Source of the DNA: Chloroflexota bacterium
GTDB taxonomy: Bacteria > Chloroflexota > Limnocylindria > Limnocylindrales > CSP1-4
Length of the DNA stretch: 17,521 nucleotides
Direction of reading: 5' to 3'
NCBI GenBank assembly: GCA_021777365.1
Contig: JAJYDP010000020.1
Location: 1-17,521 of the forward strand
The position numbers and the translations under genes were made by a program. This document shows positions 1 through 6,570 of the stretch, piece after piece (within the stretch, counting starts at the first letter, position 1; every line of letters starts with the position of its first letter). Under the pieces are notes generated by a model. That model was given only the letters and a program-made list of their open reading frames with translations. It was not told the DNA's origin and ran no database searches.

Positions 1-545
1 CCGCTGCACTCCGCGACGTCCCCCTGCTGGCACTGCCCGATCGCCAGCCAGTACCGCGCCAGCGCGGCCTGCCCCTGACGTCCGAGCGTCGTGAAGATCT
101 GTGCTGCCTCCTCGGCAGCCGAGGCGGCCTCGGCGCCACGCTCGAGCCCTACCTGGGCCTCCGCGAGTCCGAGGAGCAGTTCCGCGCGCTGCGCGGCCAC
201 CCCGGCGTCCGCGAGCAATGCCGCGTACGCGTCGGCGGCCTCCTGCCAGCGATGGGCGGCCAGGGCGAGATCCGCCTCGAGCCTGGCCCAGGCGGCCGGC
301 CCGTCCCCCAGGAAACGCTCGGCCGGCAGCCCCAGCCGGCCCGAGAAGAAGGTCAGGGCCGCCATGGACGGCCGCGAGAGCCCGTTCTCCAGCGCGCTCA
401 CGTATGCCTTGGTGTACCTGGGCGATGCCAGTTGCTGCTGTGTCAGGCCCGCGGCGAGGCGGGCGGCCCGCAGACGAGTTCCGATCTGCCGGGCAAGTTC
501 AGTCTGATCGACGATGACGCGACGGCGAGGACGTGTTCCAGTCAC
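1..545 (-). CDS. XRE-family HTH regulator with TPR-like C-terminus, truncated by window edge
   Basis: Translating the minus strand from a GTG at 545 gives an open frame that runs off the left end (181 codons visible). Residues of about 15-75 form a classic XRE/Cro-type helix-turn-helix: an RLRAARLAAGLTQQQLA helix pair, then YTKAYVSALENGLSRPS, the usual recognition helix and wing. From about residue 85 the protein is Ala/Leu-rich helical repeats with a TPR-like pattern, as in large XRE-TPR regulators. The GTG is chosen because it is the only in-frame start upstream of the HTH and lies about 11 nt from a predicted transcription start. No Shine-Dalgarno is visible, so the mRNA may be nearly leaderless. 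It is divergent from the DsrE/TusA pair, so it may regulate that pair, but that is inference. Ligand and targets are unknown. Confidence 0.85.
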   Translation of the reverse strand, partial: MTGTRPRRRVIVDQTELARQIGTRLRAARLAAGLTQQQLASPRYTKAYVSALENGLSRPSMAALTFFSGRLGLPAERFLGDGPAAWARLEADLALAAHRWQEAADAYAALLADAGVAAQRAELLLGLAEAQVGLERGAEAASAAEEAAQIFTTLGRQGQAALARYWLAIGQCQQGDVAECS

Positions 546-563
546 AGGTGCAGTGTATCCGCC

Positions 564-592
564 ATTACAGATTCATAACAGAGTCATGCCAA
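564..592 (-). promoter_or_regulatory. Sigma70-like promoter of the XRE regulator
   Basis: On the minus strand TTGGCA (592-587) is separated by exactly 17 bp from TGTAAT (569-564). Each hexamer matches the housekeeping consensus at five of six positions. The region is locally AT-rich in otherwise GC-rich DNA. A start about 7 nt downstream would leave roughly a dozen bases before the GTG at 545. Confidence 0.6.
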
Positions 593-604
593 AGTCCAGC
601 CTCG

Positions 605-634
605 TTGACCAGGCACCGACCCGACCCATAGACT
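605..634 (+). promoter_or_regulatory. Possible divergent promoter for the DsrE-like/tusA pair
   Basis: TTGACC (605-610) and TAGACT (629-634) are separated by 18 bp on the plus strand, five and four matches to consensus. Transcription would start near 641, giving a leader of 110 nt or more before the first likely start codon. It lies back to back with the XRE promoter, about 12 bp apart, so one bound regulator could affect both. Confidence 0.35.
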
Positions 635-693
635 CACGTCATGCGCCGAGCCCGCGTCCCCGAGCAACATCGGCCCCGGTGCGCCTGTCGAGG

Positions 694-737
694 CGCCGGC
701 GCGAGCTGAACCTCGTCTCCCGAGGTGCGCGCCGGCG
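694..737 (+). promoter_or_regulatory. Strong hairpin in the leader of the DsrE-like gene
   Basis: A 10-bp outer stem (694-703 with 728-737) and a 6-bp inner stem (710-715 with 721-726) enclose a 5-nt loop. A 6-nt bulge on one side faces a single base on the other. The hairpin ends 16 nt before the ATG at 754. It has no T-run. It could be a structured leader or a chance product of high GC. Confidence 0.35.
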
Positions 738-753
738 ATCGACATCCAGGCCG

Positions 754-1380
754 ATGCACCCGAGGTTCCCCGTGACGACCTTCCAGCCGGCGTCGCCGGC
801 GTCTCCAGCCACCACGCTCCCACAGGCTACCAGCGATCCATCCGCACTGGATTCCGCCGCCCCTGACCCGGGCGCCGCCGGGCCGACAGCACCCGACCGG
901 CCGGTTCAGGACGGCGTGACGATCGTCGTCTTCTCAGGCGACTTCGATCGCGTCCAGGCGGCCTTCAACATCGCCGTGGGTGCCGCATCGAGCGGCATGC
1001 CGGTCACCATGTTCTTCACCTTCTGGGGCCTGGACGTCATCACCCGCCACGACGCGACCCGGGTCGGCCGGGACCCGCTCCGGACCGCCTTCCGCTGGCT
1101 CAAGCCGGGCGGTGCCAGGCGCTTGCCGATGACCCGCTTCAACTTCCTGGGCGTCGGTCCGGTGCTCATGCGGCGGCTGATGGGCCAGTTCCACATGCCT
1201 GCCGTCGACGAGATGGTCGATCTCGCCCACTCGCTCGGCGTCCGGCTCGTCGCCTGCACCATCACGATGGGTGTGATGGGCCTCACGGAGGCCGATCTGC
1301 TCCCGATCGTCGATTCGTACGCGGGCGTCGCGACCTACCTGGCGGACGCGCAGCAGCGCAACGTCAACCTGTTCATCTGA
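754..1380 (+). CDS. DsrE/DsrF-like family protein
   Basis: The conserved part (about residue 55 to the end at 208) begins VTIVVFSGDFDRVQAAF and contains GMPVTMFFTFWGLD, the signature of DsrE-like proteins annotated as peroxiredoxin-like or sulfur-relay proteins. These are small soluble Rossmann-like proteins that often partner TusA in persulfide transfer. A single Cys (C168, in LVACTITMGVMG) sits where family members keep a conserved Cys and is the likely sulfur carrier. The start is uncertain: ATG 754 and GTG 772 add a Pro/Ala/Ser-rich extension of about 50 residues with weaker codon bias. GTG 916, preceded by AGGA, gives a protein of about 155 residues, closer to family length. tusA follows 12 nt later, so the two are one operon. 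The TusA pairing supports a sulfur role; the sulfur source is not visible here. Confidence 0.85.
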   Translation: MHPRFPVTTFQPASPASPATTLPQATSDPSALDSAAPDPGAAGPTAPDRPVQDGVTIVVFSGDFDRVQAAFNIAVGAASSGMPVTMFFTFWGLDVITRHDATRVGRDPLRTAFRWLKPGGARRLPMTRFNFLGVGPVLMRRLMGQFHMPAVDEMVDLAHSLGVRLVACTITMGVMGLTEADLLPIVDSYAGVATYLADAQQRNVNLFI

Positions 1381-1392
1381 AAGGCACGATCC

Positions 1393-1656
1393 ATGAGCGA
1401 CCAGCGTCCCACTCCCGCCCTGCCGCGCGCCGACGTCGTGGTGGACGCATCGGGGTTCCTCTGCCCGATGCCGATCGTGAAGCTCGCCCAGGCCGTCAAG
1501 TCGGTGACCGTCGGCCAGGTCGTGGAGGTGGTGGCCACCGATCCCGGGATCCTGGCGGACGCCCCGGCGTGGGCGCAGATGACCCATCAGGACATCATCG
1601 GCGCGTGGTCCGAGGGTGACCGCCACCACTTCTGGTTCCGCAAGCTCCACGACTGA
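1393..1656 (+). CDS. tusA: TusA-family sulfurtransferase
   Basis: This 87-residue cytoplasmic protein has the TusA/SirA signature: VVVDASGFLCPMPIVKLAQA, with the CPMP motif holding catalytic C24, which carries a persulfide and hands it to the next acceptor. The following segment, VGQVVEVVATDPGILADAPAW, matches the usual second half of the fold. The ATG at 1393 has AAAGG about nine bases upstream. Length and motif order are typical. It is co-transcribed with the DsrE-like protein, a common pairing in sulfur-relay clusters. No rhodanese, hdr or dsr genes lie nearby, so whether the pair serves thiolation, cofactor synthesis or sulfur oxidation cannot be decided from this window. Confidence 0.92.
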   Translation: MSDQRPTPALPRADVVVDASGFLCPMPIVKLAQAVKSVTVGQVVEVVATDPGILADAPAWAQMTHQDIIGAWSEGDRHHFWFRKLHD

Positions 1657-1795
1657 CGACGACCGCATCCGATGCCCGCGCGATGCCCTGACGGATGGCA
1701 CTGGTCTCGCGGGTGGGCTCTCGCTAGCGTGCGAAGACACGGGAGCCGCGGCCGGGGGGCGTAACGCATTGCTCCTCCCCATCGTTCCAACGGTT

Positions 1796-1840
1796 GCCCG
1801 TACTGCGAACGGGGCACCGCGGTGGCCCTTCCGGGCCGCC
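1796..1840 (+). promoter_or_regulatory. Two small hairpins just upstream of a strong ribosome binding site
   Basis: CCCGT (1797-1801) pairs with ACGGG (1809-1813). GGTGGCCC (1821-1828) pairs with GGGCCGCC (1833-1840) around a TTCC loop with one G-T wobble. The second ends 9 nt before AAGGAGG (1850-1856), the ribosome binding site of the secreted protein. The remainder of the 1657-1862 gap has no gene. No T-run follows, so this looks more like a leader structure than a terminator. Confidence 0.3.
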
Positions 1841-1862
1841 CTCGGAGCCAAGGAGGTTTCGC

Positions 1863-3227
1863 ATGCATCACTCGGGGCGCGGCATCCGCGTCACTCTGAC
1901 GGCGGCCGCGCTGACGGCACTCGTTGCGGTTGCGGCCGTGCCGTCTGTTTTCGCCATCGGCACGCTTGCCCCAGTCTCGAATCTCGCTGGGACCGCCGTC
2001 GGGGTCTCGGTTCCGGCGGTAGCCGGTCCGGTCGTGACGTTCAATGTGGTCACGAAGATCCCGGCACCAGCGTCTCCTCAAGTCAACGCGGTGGATATCG
2101 CGTTCCCGTCCGGCACCGTGCTTCCCACGTCTGGGTGGACGTTCAATGGGTTGTCGGCCACGGCGTACGTGAGCGGCAGTAATGTCCAGGTTCAGTGGCC
2201 ATATGCGTTCGATGCCATCCCCGTCTACATCGGCGTTGCCGCGGGCTCGATCACCAATCCGCCTGTTGACGGTCCAGTCACGATCAGCACGTGGTACAAC
2301 GCGACGGGTGGGACCATCGGGAGCGGGACCGAATACGACGCGGGCTCGGTTGACATGGGTCTCGTGGCTGCAACGTGTCCCACCGGGACGATCTATGGTG
2401 CCGGCGGATACCTGTCTGCCTGCCCGGCGACTCTGCCGGCTGACGGCACCTCTCGCTCGACGGTCACCGTGAACACCGCCAACCTGGGGACTCTGACCGG
2501 CACGTTGGTGCTGACCACGTCTGTCAACTCGGGCACCTTCGTCGGCCCGGTGACGGTCACGTCCGGAGCCGGCGCATGGAACCCCACCCCGTCGGTCACC
2601 TCCACGATCGTGACCGGCACCAAGCCCACTGGCACCGGCACATCCACGCTCAGCCTGCAGGCGCCGACCACGAACGGGTCATCTGTGCTCCAGCTGTACT
2701 TCACGCCCACCGGCGGAAGCCAGCAGCAGCTGGACACGCTGACGATCACGTACCGAACGCCCGCCACCGGCCAGGGCCCGTTCGGCCGTGAGCACGAGCG
2801 TGGGGCGCGCAAGGTCGCCTTCTACGCGACGACTGGCCTGACCACTTGCGCGGCGGCGCCGATCATGCCCACGAGCGGAGCCGCCAGGTTCGGCTTCGCG
2901 GTCGTCAATTCGACCGGCAATGGCAGGCTTAACATCGAGGTCTCGCTCAAGGGCGTTGCGCCCGGCACATACAACGTGTACGTCGATCAGGCGGGCACGT
3001 GCGGCTCCACGGCGTTCACGCTCCGCACCAACTCGCGTGGCAACGGCAACCGTCACATCAGTGTTCCGTCGACCGGCGCCGGACAGGTGTGGCTGACCGC
3101 TGTCCAGACAGCTGGCGGCTCGAACGTGTTCGTCACCACCGCCGGAACGGTGGTCGTCAAGGGCCACGCCCCGAAGGACCACGGCAACGGCAAGGACAAT
3201 CCGGGCCGGGGACGCGGCCACGACTGA
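1863..3227 (+). CDS. Secreted beta-rich protein of unknown function
   Basis: The protein is 454 residues. The ATG at 1863 is fixed by AAGGAGG six bases upstream and by a good Sec signal peptide: a basic start, a hydrophobic core (residues 10-27), and likely cleavage after SVFA (residue 31). The mature part is Thr/Ser/Val/Gly-rich with alternating strand patterns, probably two Ig-like or beta-sandwich domains (about 32-310 and 325-435). A short basic linker near residue 310 (GREHERGARK) separates them. Cys occur in ATCPTGTIYG, YLSACP, LTTCAAAP and AGTCGST, so two disulfides are possible. The tail is a His/Lys/Gly/Asp-rich charged segment. No sorting motif, membrane anchor or catalytic motif is seen. 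I do not recognise the family; an envelope or matrix protein is plausible. Confidence 0.85.
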   Translation: MHHSGRGIRVTLTAAALTALVAVAAVPSVFAIGTLAPVSNLAGTAVGVSVPAVAGPVVTFNVVTKIPAPASPQVNAVDIAFPSGTVLPTSGWTFNGLSATAYVSGSNVQVQWPYAFDAIPVYIGVAAGSITNPPVDGPVTISTWYNATGGTIGSGTEYDAGSVDMGLVAATCPTGTIYGAGGYLSACPATLPADGTSRSTVTVNTANLGTLTGTLVLTTSVNSGTFVGPVTVTSGAGAWNPTPSVTSTIVTGTKPTGTGTSTLSLQAPTTNGSSVLQLYFTPTGGSQQQLDTLTITYRTPATGQGPFGREHERGARKVAFYATTGLTTCAAAPIMPTSGAARFGFAVVNSTGNGRLNIEVSLKGVAPGTYNVYVDQAGTCGSTAFTLRTNSRGNGNRHISVPSTGAGQVWLTAVQTAGGSNVFVTTAGTVVVKGHAPKDHGNGKDNPGRGRGHD

Positions 3228-3328
3228 CCGATCCCCGACTGCCTGAGCGCCCGACCAGCGGCAGACCGCCGCAGTTCGGGCGAGGCCCGGAGGCCGCGCG
3301 GCCGACCCGGGCAGCACACCGACAGACT

Positions 3329-3358
3329 GGAGGAGCCGCCCTCACGGGCGGCTCCTCC
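3329..3358 (+). terminator. Perfect 13-bp stem terminator-like hairpin
   Basis: GGAGGAGCCGCCC (3329-3341), a TCAC loop, and the exact reverse complement (3346-3358). It lies 100 bp after the secreted-protein stop and 120 bp from the end of the convergent hemerythrin gene, so it could stop transcription from both sides. No T-tract follows, which is common in very GC-rich genomes. Confidence 0.75.
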
Positions 3359-3386
3359 ACGTTCGTGCGGTTCGAGTCGCGAGCCT

Positions 3387-3454
3387 GAGGCGCCCCGCGG
3401 TTCGAGTCGCCCCGCGGCCCGAGGCGCCCCGCGGTCCGAGGCGCCCCTCGGCCC
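3387..3454. repeat. Tandem repeat, four 17-bp units
   Basis: Four adjacent 17-bp copies of a GAGGCGCCCCGCGGTTC-type unit begin at 3387, 3404, 3421 and 3438. They differ at one to three positions, mainly in the last three bases. A further partial GAGTCGC copy lies just upstream at 3374. The array is in the convergent intergenic gap and contains no spacers, so it is a minisatellite and not a CRISPR. Confidence 0.85.
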
Positions 3455-3478
3455 CCGCGGACCCTCGGCCGATCCGGG

Positions 3479-3991
3479 TCAGGACGGTCGAGGCTGTGCA
3501 CCCTCCACGTCGAGGAACGGCATGACCGCCGCTTCCTCCTGCTCGAGGTGTGCGCTGACCAGCGCATGCAGCTCGTACAGGTGGGCGCGCACCTCCACCA
3601 TCTCATGACGGCTGGGGTGCTCCTGCAGCGCCTGCCAGTCCGCCTCCAGCCGCTCGACCGCCTGCCGGAGCTGCTCGTGCTGAAATCGCAGAATCCGGGT
3701 GCTCCACGGCGTGCCGGTCAGGCGGTCCACCTCGGCGAAGCAGACGTCGTCCTCCCATTCGAGGTGGGGCCGCAGTGTCCGCCGCACCGCGTCCAGGAGG
3801 CCGCGGAGCGCGGCCACGAGATCCCCGGCGGCCATGTTCCCCGACATCTCGGCCGTCCCTTCGAGCCGCTCGACCAGGTGCTCGATCCCACGGTGCTCGT
3901 GGATCAGCATCCTCCGCTCGATCGATGCGCCGGCGCACTGCGGGACAGGGGCCCCCGGATCGTTCGCCTGGTGTCCTGGTTCGGTCGCCAT
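3479..3991 (-). CDS. Hemerythrin HHE-domain protein with full ligand set
   Basis: This 170-residue protein is a four-helix bundle with the hemerythrin di-iron ligand pattern: H31 (or H33), H76-x3-E80, H105, H142 and H148-x3-E152. Such proteins bind O2, or sense or scavenge O2, NO or iron. There is no signal peptide, so it is cytoplasmic. The first 22 residues are an unstructured extension. The ATG at 3991 follows a GAGGG, and the stop of the upstream ACT-domain gene is only 2 nt away, so the two are translationally linked. The ligand set is complete, so oxygen binding or iron-linked redox chemistry is possible. The exact role is not shown by the sequence. Confidence 0.9.
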   Translation of the reverse strand: MATEPGHQANDPGAPVPQCAGASIERRMLIHEHRGIEHLVERLEGTAEMSGNMAAGDLVAALRGLLDAVRRTLRPHLEWEDDVCFAEVDRLTGTPWSTRILRFQHEQLRQAVERLEADWQALQEHPSRHEMVEVRAHLYELHALVSAHLEQEEAAVMPFLDVEGAQPRPS

Positions 3992-3993
3992 GG

Positions 3994-4407
3994 TCAGCCC
4001 TCGTGTGCCAGTACGTGGATCGGCGGCAGCCCGAGGACCTGGCGCGCCTTCTCCTCGTCATCCACCGTCACGGCAACCTCGCAGATGCCCGCGCGCCGCC
4101 CGGCCACGAGGATCCCCGTGATGTTGACGCCCGCGGCCGCGAGTCGCTCGGAGAGGTCCGCCAGGCTGCCCGGCACGTCGGGGATCTCCACGTGCAGGGC
4201 ATCGCCGACGACGAACGGGACGCCCATGCCGTGGAGCACGTCGCGCGTGGCTTCGTCGTCGTCCGTGGTCACCATCACGCACAGCTGGCCGCCGGCCGAG
4301 CTGCCCGAGATGTGCTCGATGTTGAGGCCGCGTGCCGCGAGCGCGCGCGCAAGGTGACCGAGCTCGCCGGGGCGGTTCTGGAGCTGGATGTAGAACGGCT
4401 GGCCCAT
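3994..4407 (-). CDS. Double ACT-domain protein
   Basis: The protein is 137 residues with two tandem ACT domains (about 4-65 and 70-134). Each has the conserved opening of the fold: NRPGELGHLARALAARGLNI and DVPGSLADLSERLAAAGVNI. The glycine after Pro is the usual ligand-contact site, and ACT pairs typically bind amino acids. There is no catalytic domain, so it is a stand-alone sensor or a partner of another enzyme. ATG 4407 is chosen because AGGGAG lies about nine bases upstream and homology begins at once; the open frame extends further upstream only as low-complexity sequence. It is the first gene of a two-gene operon with the hemerythrin. Similar two-ACT proteins exist as amino-acid-binding proteins of unknown target. 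Confidence 0.9.
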   Translation of the reverse strand: MGQPFYIQLQNRPGELGHLARALAARGLNIEHISGSSAGGQLCVMVTTDDDEATRDVLHGMGVPFVVGDALHVEIPDVPGSLADLSERLAAAGVNITGILVAGRRAGICEVAVTVDDEEKARQVLGLPPIHVLAHEG

Positions 4408-4843
4408 GCTCGTCGCTCCCTTACTCGCCGGTCCGCGGCGGCCGTGCCCGGGGAACGGCTCGCAGCCCCCGCCGCCACCCCCGAGTGCACCGTGATCGGC
4501 TCTGGGGGCGCCGGCAAGGACCAAACTGCCCCAGACGGCAGGGACCGACCGTGCCAGCCGGCCCGATTCGGTCGGTTCCGGCGACTGCCCATGCGAGCGG
4601 TCCGTCGGGGGCGTCACGCCTCATCCAAACGCCGGCACCAGCCCCATCTCCCGCGGAGCCGCACGGCACAGTCGGCGGGTCGCATCGTCGGCGGATCTGC
4701 AGGACCTGGGCACGGCCCTGCCAGTGCACGCGGCCCTGTCGGCGCCCGGACGTCCCGACGACCCTCTCGATGGGCAAACGTCGGGGGGCCGGGCTGCGCT
4801 GCCGCCCGGGTCGTGCGTTTGGGCAATCGCACGGGAGTTGCAG
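4408..4843. other. 436-bp divergent intergenic region
   Basis: This gap separates the leftward ACT/hemerythrin pair from the rightward 12-helix membrane protein and must hold both promoters. I found no convincing gene or known riboswitch. Open frames here are Arg/Pro-rich and have no homology I recognise. The clearest structure is the inverted repeat ACCGACCG (4544-4551) / CGGTCGGT (4569-4576), about 140 bp upstream of the ACT start, a possible operator. Confidence 0.5.
4544..4576. promoter_or_regulatory. Inverted repeat, possible operator
   Basis: Perfect 8-bp arms ACCGACCG and CGGTCGGT are separated by 17 bp. The centre-to-centre distance of 25 bp is too long for a single compact dimer site, so it may be a looped site, a tetramer site or chance. 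Confidence 0.25.
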
Positions 4844-6307
4844 ATGAGCCGTTCCCCCACTTCAGCCGTTGACGCGTACGACGATGTCGCGCCGATCAAG
4901 CGCTTCCCCTGGCTGACGCAGCGGCACCTGGTCTTCTTCGTCATCGGCTGGCTGGTGCTCTTCTCGCTGGGCAGCGTCCTCGTCTCGAACCCCTTCGCGA
5001 GCGAGCCGTCCGCCTCTGCCGACATCAACTACTGGCACGTGATGTACCTGCACGGCCTCCTGGTCGGGATGGTCGGCCTGCTGGCGCTGCTGACCTGCGG
5101 TGTCCTGCAGCTGCGCTCCATGCACACCCGCATGTGGATCGTGGGCGGCGTGCTGTTCATGACCGTGCTGACCGCGGTGGGCGGCATCTTCGACCGGCAG
5201 ATCCCCGGCGCCGAGATCCCGATGTGGGTGCAGATCTTCGGGTTCTTCGCGCTCGACGAGATCTGCATCGTGCTGCTCCTCGGGATGCTCAGCGAGTGGC
5301 GCAGCGGCGCACCGAACGCCCGGACGCTGCCGTACGTGTCGGCGTTCCTGGCGGCCGGGTCCATGTTCGTGGCGGCCGTGATGGGCCACCTCGCCGGGTG
5401 GATCCTGGAGTTCGGCAACTTCCCCTCGATCATCGGGTCGTACGCCGCCGCGGTCGGCGACAAGGTGGACGACTTCGAGGCCAACCTCGTCGGCTCGCAC
5501 TCGCACGACATGGTGGTCGCGGTGATGGCCCTTTCGGTCTCCATCGCCGCCGTGCAGTTCGGATACCACCAGCTCGGCGGGCGGGCGCGCGCCGTGGCCC
5601 GCCTCGGGCTCGGGATGGTCGGGTTCGGGGTGATCGCAATGACCGTGATGTACGTGGTCATGGCCTTCACCAGCTGGGGCCCGCCCAATCTCTTCACCTC
5701 GGCCGGCGGCGCCAATGGGATCGCCGGCGACGACATCGTGACCGGCGTCTTCGTGATGCTGGGCGGTCTCCTCGCCCTCGGCGCGGTGGTCCTGGGCGAC
5801 CCGCGCGTGCGGGGCATGGCCGGCGGTCCGCTGCGCCTCGCCACGCTCTGGTCGTGGGTCCTGCTCTTTGCGACGGTGGTCATCGCGGGCTACTCGATCG
5901 AGCTCGACGAGGTCTACTTCGGGGCCGGCGACCCGAAGGCCGCAGGGGCCGCCAACGATGCGGTCTTCACCTGGCTGCACCAGGACCTCGGGCTCTTCCT
6001 GATGCCCGCGATGGTGCTGGTGATGCTGGCCGTGGCGCGCTTCGTGCTCCCGCGGTACCAGGGCGCCATCGCCTGGGCGACGATCGCCGGGACCACGGTC
6101 ACCTTCCTCGGCGGGATGATCTTCGTCTTCGTCAACCCCGCCCTGCACGGGCCTGGCTACGACATCTCCGCCATCGGGCTGCTGGTGGTGGGGCTCTCGC
6201 TCCTTGCCACCATGTGGTACGGGGCCTTCCACGAGGCGGGTGGCCTGCCGGCGCTCGGCTCCGCGCAGCAGCAGCGCACAGCCGGTGGAGGCGCCGGCCG
6301 GCGCTGA
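4844..6307 (+). CDS. Twelve-helix membrane protein, haem-copper-oxidase subunit I-like
   Basis: The protein is 487 residues with about 12 hydrophobic segments (near 28-48, 66-88, 98-115, 128-149, 164-188, 222-242, 252-275, 298-318, 334-352, 382-402, 408-430, 440-460), the size and helix count of oxidase or NO-reductase subunit I. Helix 2 begins YWHVMYLHGLLVGMVG, resembling the HG-x2-M low-spin haem site. Other helix-edge histidines are H182, H219/H221, H242 and H379. I see no HH pair and no HxxxY or HPEVY, so the usual CuB site is absent or altered. ATG 4844 follows GGGAG by about eight bases. A b-haem quinol-linked protein is possible. No subunit II or cytochrome c gene follows. It could also be an unrelated polytopic protein. 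Confidence 0.6.
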   Translation: MSRSPTSAVDAYDDVAPIKRFPWLTQRHLVFFVIGWLVLFSLGSVLVSNPFASEPSASADINYWHVMYLHGLLVGMVGLLALLTCGVLQLRSMHTRMWIVGGVLFMTVLTAVGGIFDRQIPGAEIPMWVQIFGFFALDEICIVLLLGMLSEWRSGAPNARTLPYVSAFLAAGSMFVAAVMGHLAGWILEFGNFPSIIGSYAAAVGDKVDDFEANLVGSHSHDMVVAVMALSVSIAAVQFGYHQLGGRARAVARLGLGMVGFGVIAMTVMYVVMAFTSWGPPNLFTSAGGANGIAGDDIVTGVFVMLGGLLALGAVVLGDPRVRGMAGGPLRLATLWSWVLLFATVVIAGYSIELDEVYFGAGDPKAAGAANDAVFTWLHQDLGLFLMPAMVLVMLAVARFVLPRYQGAIAWATIAGTTVTFLGGMIFVFVNPALHGPGYDISAIGLLVVGLSLLATMWYGAFHEAGGLPALGSAQQQRTAGGGAGRR

Positions 6308-6375
6308 CCGTGCACCGCGTCGGGAGCAGCACCGGCCGGCCCTGACGCGGCCCTCCGAGACCCGGTCGCAAGCGT

Positions 6376-6413
6376 CGATCGCCGCGGGTACCTTAACGGG
6401 CCCGCGGCGATCG
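6376..6413. terminator. Perfect 13-bp stem between convergent genes
   Basis: CGATCGCCGCGGG (6376-6388), a 12-nt loop and the exact reverse complement (6401-6413). It lies between the end of the membrane-protein gene (6307) and the end of the hydrogenase-operon regulator (6571), so it can serve either strand. There is no T-tract. Confidence 0.7.
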
Positions 6414-6432
6414 GTTCACGTACGGAGGCAGC

Positions 6433-6452
6433 CGATCGGCCACCGCCGATCG
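6433..6452. other. Second hairpin in a CGATCG-rich patch
   Basis: CGATCGGC (6433-6440), a CACC loop and GCCGATCG (6445-6452) form a perfect 8-bp stem 20 bp after the previous hairpin. The two hairpins and the site at 6468-6473 together contain five CGATCG palindromes within 98 bp. Confidence 0.5.
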
Positions 6453-6494
6453 CACAGCCGGCCCGGTCGATCGGCAGCCGCCGCCCGGCGCGGG

Positions 6495-6564
6495 GTGCTG
6501 CCGGCGGGGCGCTGCCGGCGGGGTGCTGCCGGCGGGATGTTGCCGGCGGGGTGGTGCCGGCGGC
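6495..6564. repeat. Tandem repeat, five 14-bp units
   Basis: Five adjacent 14-bp units of the type GTGCTGCCGGCGGG begin at 6495, 6509, 6523, 6537 and 6551. They vary mainly in the first five bases and share a GCCGGC palindrome. The array starts 7 bp beyond the stop codon of the Rrf2 gene, so it is in the 3' end of the hydrogenase-operon transcript if that transcript reads through. Confidence 0.88.
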
Positions 6565-6570
6565 TGCTGT

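Noticed and set aside
91..517. Short plus-strand Arg/Ala-rich frames at the left end
   Set aside because: They lie opposite the XRE-TPR regulator, whose HTH motif is clear on the minus strand.
4408..4843. Known riboswitch in the divergent gap
   Set aside because: I looked for TPP, SAM, glycine, c-di-GMP and cobalamin signatures and saw no matching conserved core.
4862..6232. 456-residue frame opposite the membrane-protein gene
   Set aside because: It is His/Asp/Glu/Val-rich low complexity, the typical antisense shadow of hydrophobic coding sequence; no domain is recognisable.
6495..6564. CRISPR-like array
   Set aside because: Repeats are 14 bp and contiguous with no spacers. The same holds for all other arrays in the window.
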